A stretch of 7,474 nucleotides of DNA, taken from assembly GCA_018399455.1 (NCBI GenBank), contig JAGYOT010000080.1, positions 1 to 7,474 of the forward strand, written 5' to 3'. The stretch comes from Desulfobacterales bacterium (lineage in GTDB: Bacteria; Desulfobacterota; Desulfobacteria; Desulfobacterales; Desulfosalsimonadaceae). Both the position numbers and the translations under genes were made by a program. The notes beneath the pieces were generated by a model. It did no database searches. It saw only the letters and a list, made by a program, of their open reading frames with translations, and had not been told where the DNA came from. Every line of letters begins with the position of its first letter. Positions within the stretch are counted from its first letter, which is position 1. This document shows, one piece after another, positions 6,969 to 7,474 of this stretch.

Positions 6969-6997
6969 ATGATGACAAAATCATTGAAATATGTCAA
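6969..6997 (-). promoter_or_regulatory. Predicted promoter of serC
   Basis: Minus strand: -35 TTGACA (6992-6997), a 17-base spacer, -10 CATCAT (6969-6974, four of six consensus bases). The start site would be near 6962, giving a leader of about 46 bases. The -35 box overlaps the palindrome at 6993-7006. Confidence 0.5.
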
Positions 6998-7006
6998 GGC
7001 CTTGAC
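6993..7006. promoter_or_regulatory. Perfect 14-bp palindrome GTCAAGGCCTTGAC
   Basis: Two exact 7-base arms with no spacer, covering most of the serC -35 box. It lies between the divergent serC and hisD. A bound dimer would block the serC promoter. Part of the symmetry may simply reflect two opposed TTGAC sequences. Confidence 0.4.
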
Positions 7007-7048
7007 GGTCCGGTCCTGAGGGAGGCGGCGAATATCTTTCTGTAATGA

Positions 7049-7077
7049 TTGACAGTCCTTAAGCTTTGTCCTAAGTT
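7049..7077 (+). promoter_or_regulatory. Predicted promoter of hisD
   Basis: Plus strand: -35 TTGACA (7049-7054), a 17-base spacer, -10 TAAGTT (7072-7077), which keeps the three most conserved -10 positions (T1, A2, T6). The start site would be near 7084, leaving a leader of about 107 bases. Confidence 0.4.
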
Positions 7078-7101
7078 GGATCGCAATATGATATTCATTG
7101 A

Positions 7102-7141
7102 GTCTCGGGCGTAGAGACCGGTGCGTCAGGCCCGCCTGTTT
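7102..7141 (+). promoter_or_regulatory. Structured leader of hisD with competing hairpins
   Basis: GTCTC (7102-7106) can pair with GAGAC (7114-7118). Alternatively CGGGC (7106-7110) can pair with GCCCG (7129-7133). CAGG-CCCG-CCTG (7126-7137) is followed by TTTT. The mutually exclusive stems recall an attenuator, but they are short and no His-rich leader peptide is evident. Confidence 0.2.
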
Positions 7142-7190
7142 TGACCAGGGACACAAAATCCCATAACATTGAAAGTGATACAAAAAACCT

Positions 7191-7474
7191 ATGGACATTT
7201 TGCACTATCCGTCAGATGCGGCGGAAAAGCGTCTTGCTGCGATTGCCCGTCGGGGACTTGCATTTGATCCCGAGCAAACCCGGGCTGTGACAGAAATCCT
7301 TGCGGCTGTGGAACAAAGCGGTGATGCGGCTCTGATTGAGTATACCCGCCATTATGATGCCCCCGGGATGCAAGCCTCGGATCTTGCCGTGGATAAGTCG
7401 GCATTTGACCGGGCTGAGGCGGATGTGGGAAAAGAGTTCTCCAAGGCCCTGGATCGGGCCGTGGCGCAAATCAA
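7191..7474 (+). CDS. hisD: Histidinol dehydrogenase, N-terminal part (cut by window edge)
   Basis: Ninety-four codons are visible. The segment VTEILAAVEQSGDAALIEYTRHYDAP is interpreted from its two halves: VTEILAAVEQSGDAAL and IEYTRHYD. These match the N-terminal V-x-x-I-x-x-V-x-x-x-GDxAL-x-x-YT-x-x-(F/Y)D signature of HisD. The enzyme is a cytosolic, zinc-dependent, NAD-linked homodimer that oxidises L-histidinol to histidine in the last two steps of the pathway. The zinc and catalytic residues lie beyond the window. The start at 7191 is forced because an in-frame TGA sits at 7176-7178 and no other start codon lies between. The ribosome binding site is weak. The gene diverges from serC. Confidence 0.88.
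   Translation, partial: MDILHYPSDAAEKRLAAIARRGLAFDPEQTRAVTEILAAVEQSGDAALIEYTRHYDAPGMQASDLAVDKSAFDRAEADVGKEFSKALDRAVAQI

Overview
The window looks like chromosomal DNA of a Gram-negative, c-type-cytochrome-rich anaerobe, most likely a member of the Desulfobacterota (former Deltaproteobacteria). This rests on a lipid-anchored decaheme cytochrome, an outer-membrane barrel partner, and a PAS histidine kinase with an unusual N-terminal domain. The taxon is an inference from gene content; no marker gene is present.

Layout. Positions 1-1704 (minus strand) hold a two-component module: a histidine kinase (145-1704) followed 5 bases later by the start of a response regulator (139 down to the left edge), whose reading frame stops early and looks broken. 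A likely sigma70-type promoter for the kinase lies at 1777-1806. Positions 1705-2572 form a long intergenic region with several inverted repeats, a pair of related hairpin elements and a doubtful 112-codon ORF. On the plus strand follow a ten-heme MtrA/DmsE-type lipoprotein (2573-3538) and an MtrB/PioB-like outer-membrane porin (3591-5765). A strong hairpin terminator separates the porin from a convergent serC (phosphoserine aminotransferase, 5827-6915, minus). Divergent from serC is the 5' end of hisD (histidinol dehydrogenase, 7191 to the right edge).

How the genes fit together. The cytochrome and porin form the core of a porin-cytochrome conduit that moves electrons across the outer membrane. 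The divergent kinase/regulator pair is a natural candidate to control it, although this is inferred from position only. serC and hisD are amino-acid biosynthesis genes that mark a return to housekeeping DNA.

Most interesting point. The porin frame contains a single in-frame TGA at 5343-5345, and the same frame continues for 139 codons with typical beta-barrel sequence to a TAA. A perfect 6-bp hairpin with a GGT-containing loop lies 15 bases after the TGA, at the distance expected of a bacterial SECIS element. The porin may therefore be a 724-residue selenoprotein. A nonsense mutation or sequencing error is the competing explanation. The same porin also carries a CxxCH heme-binding motif.
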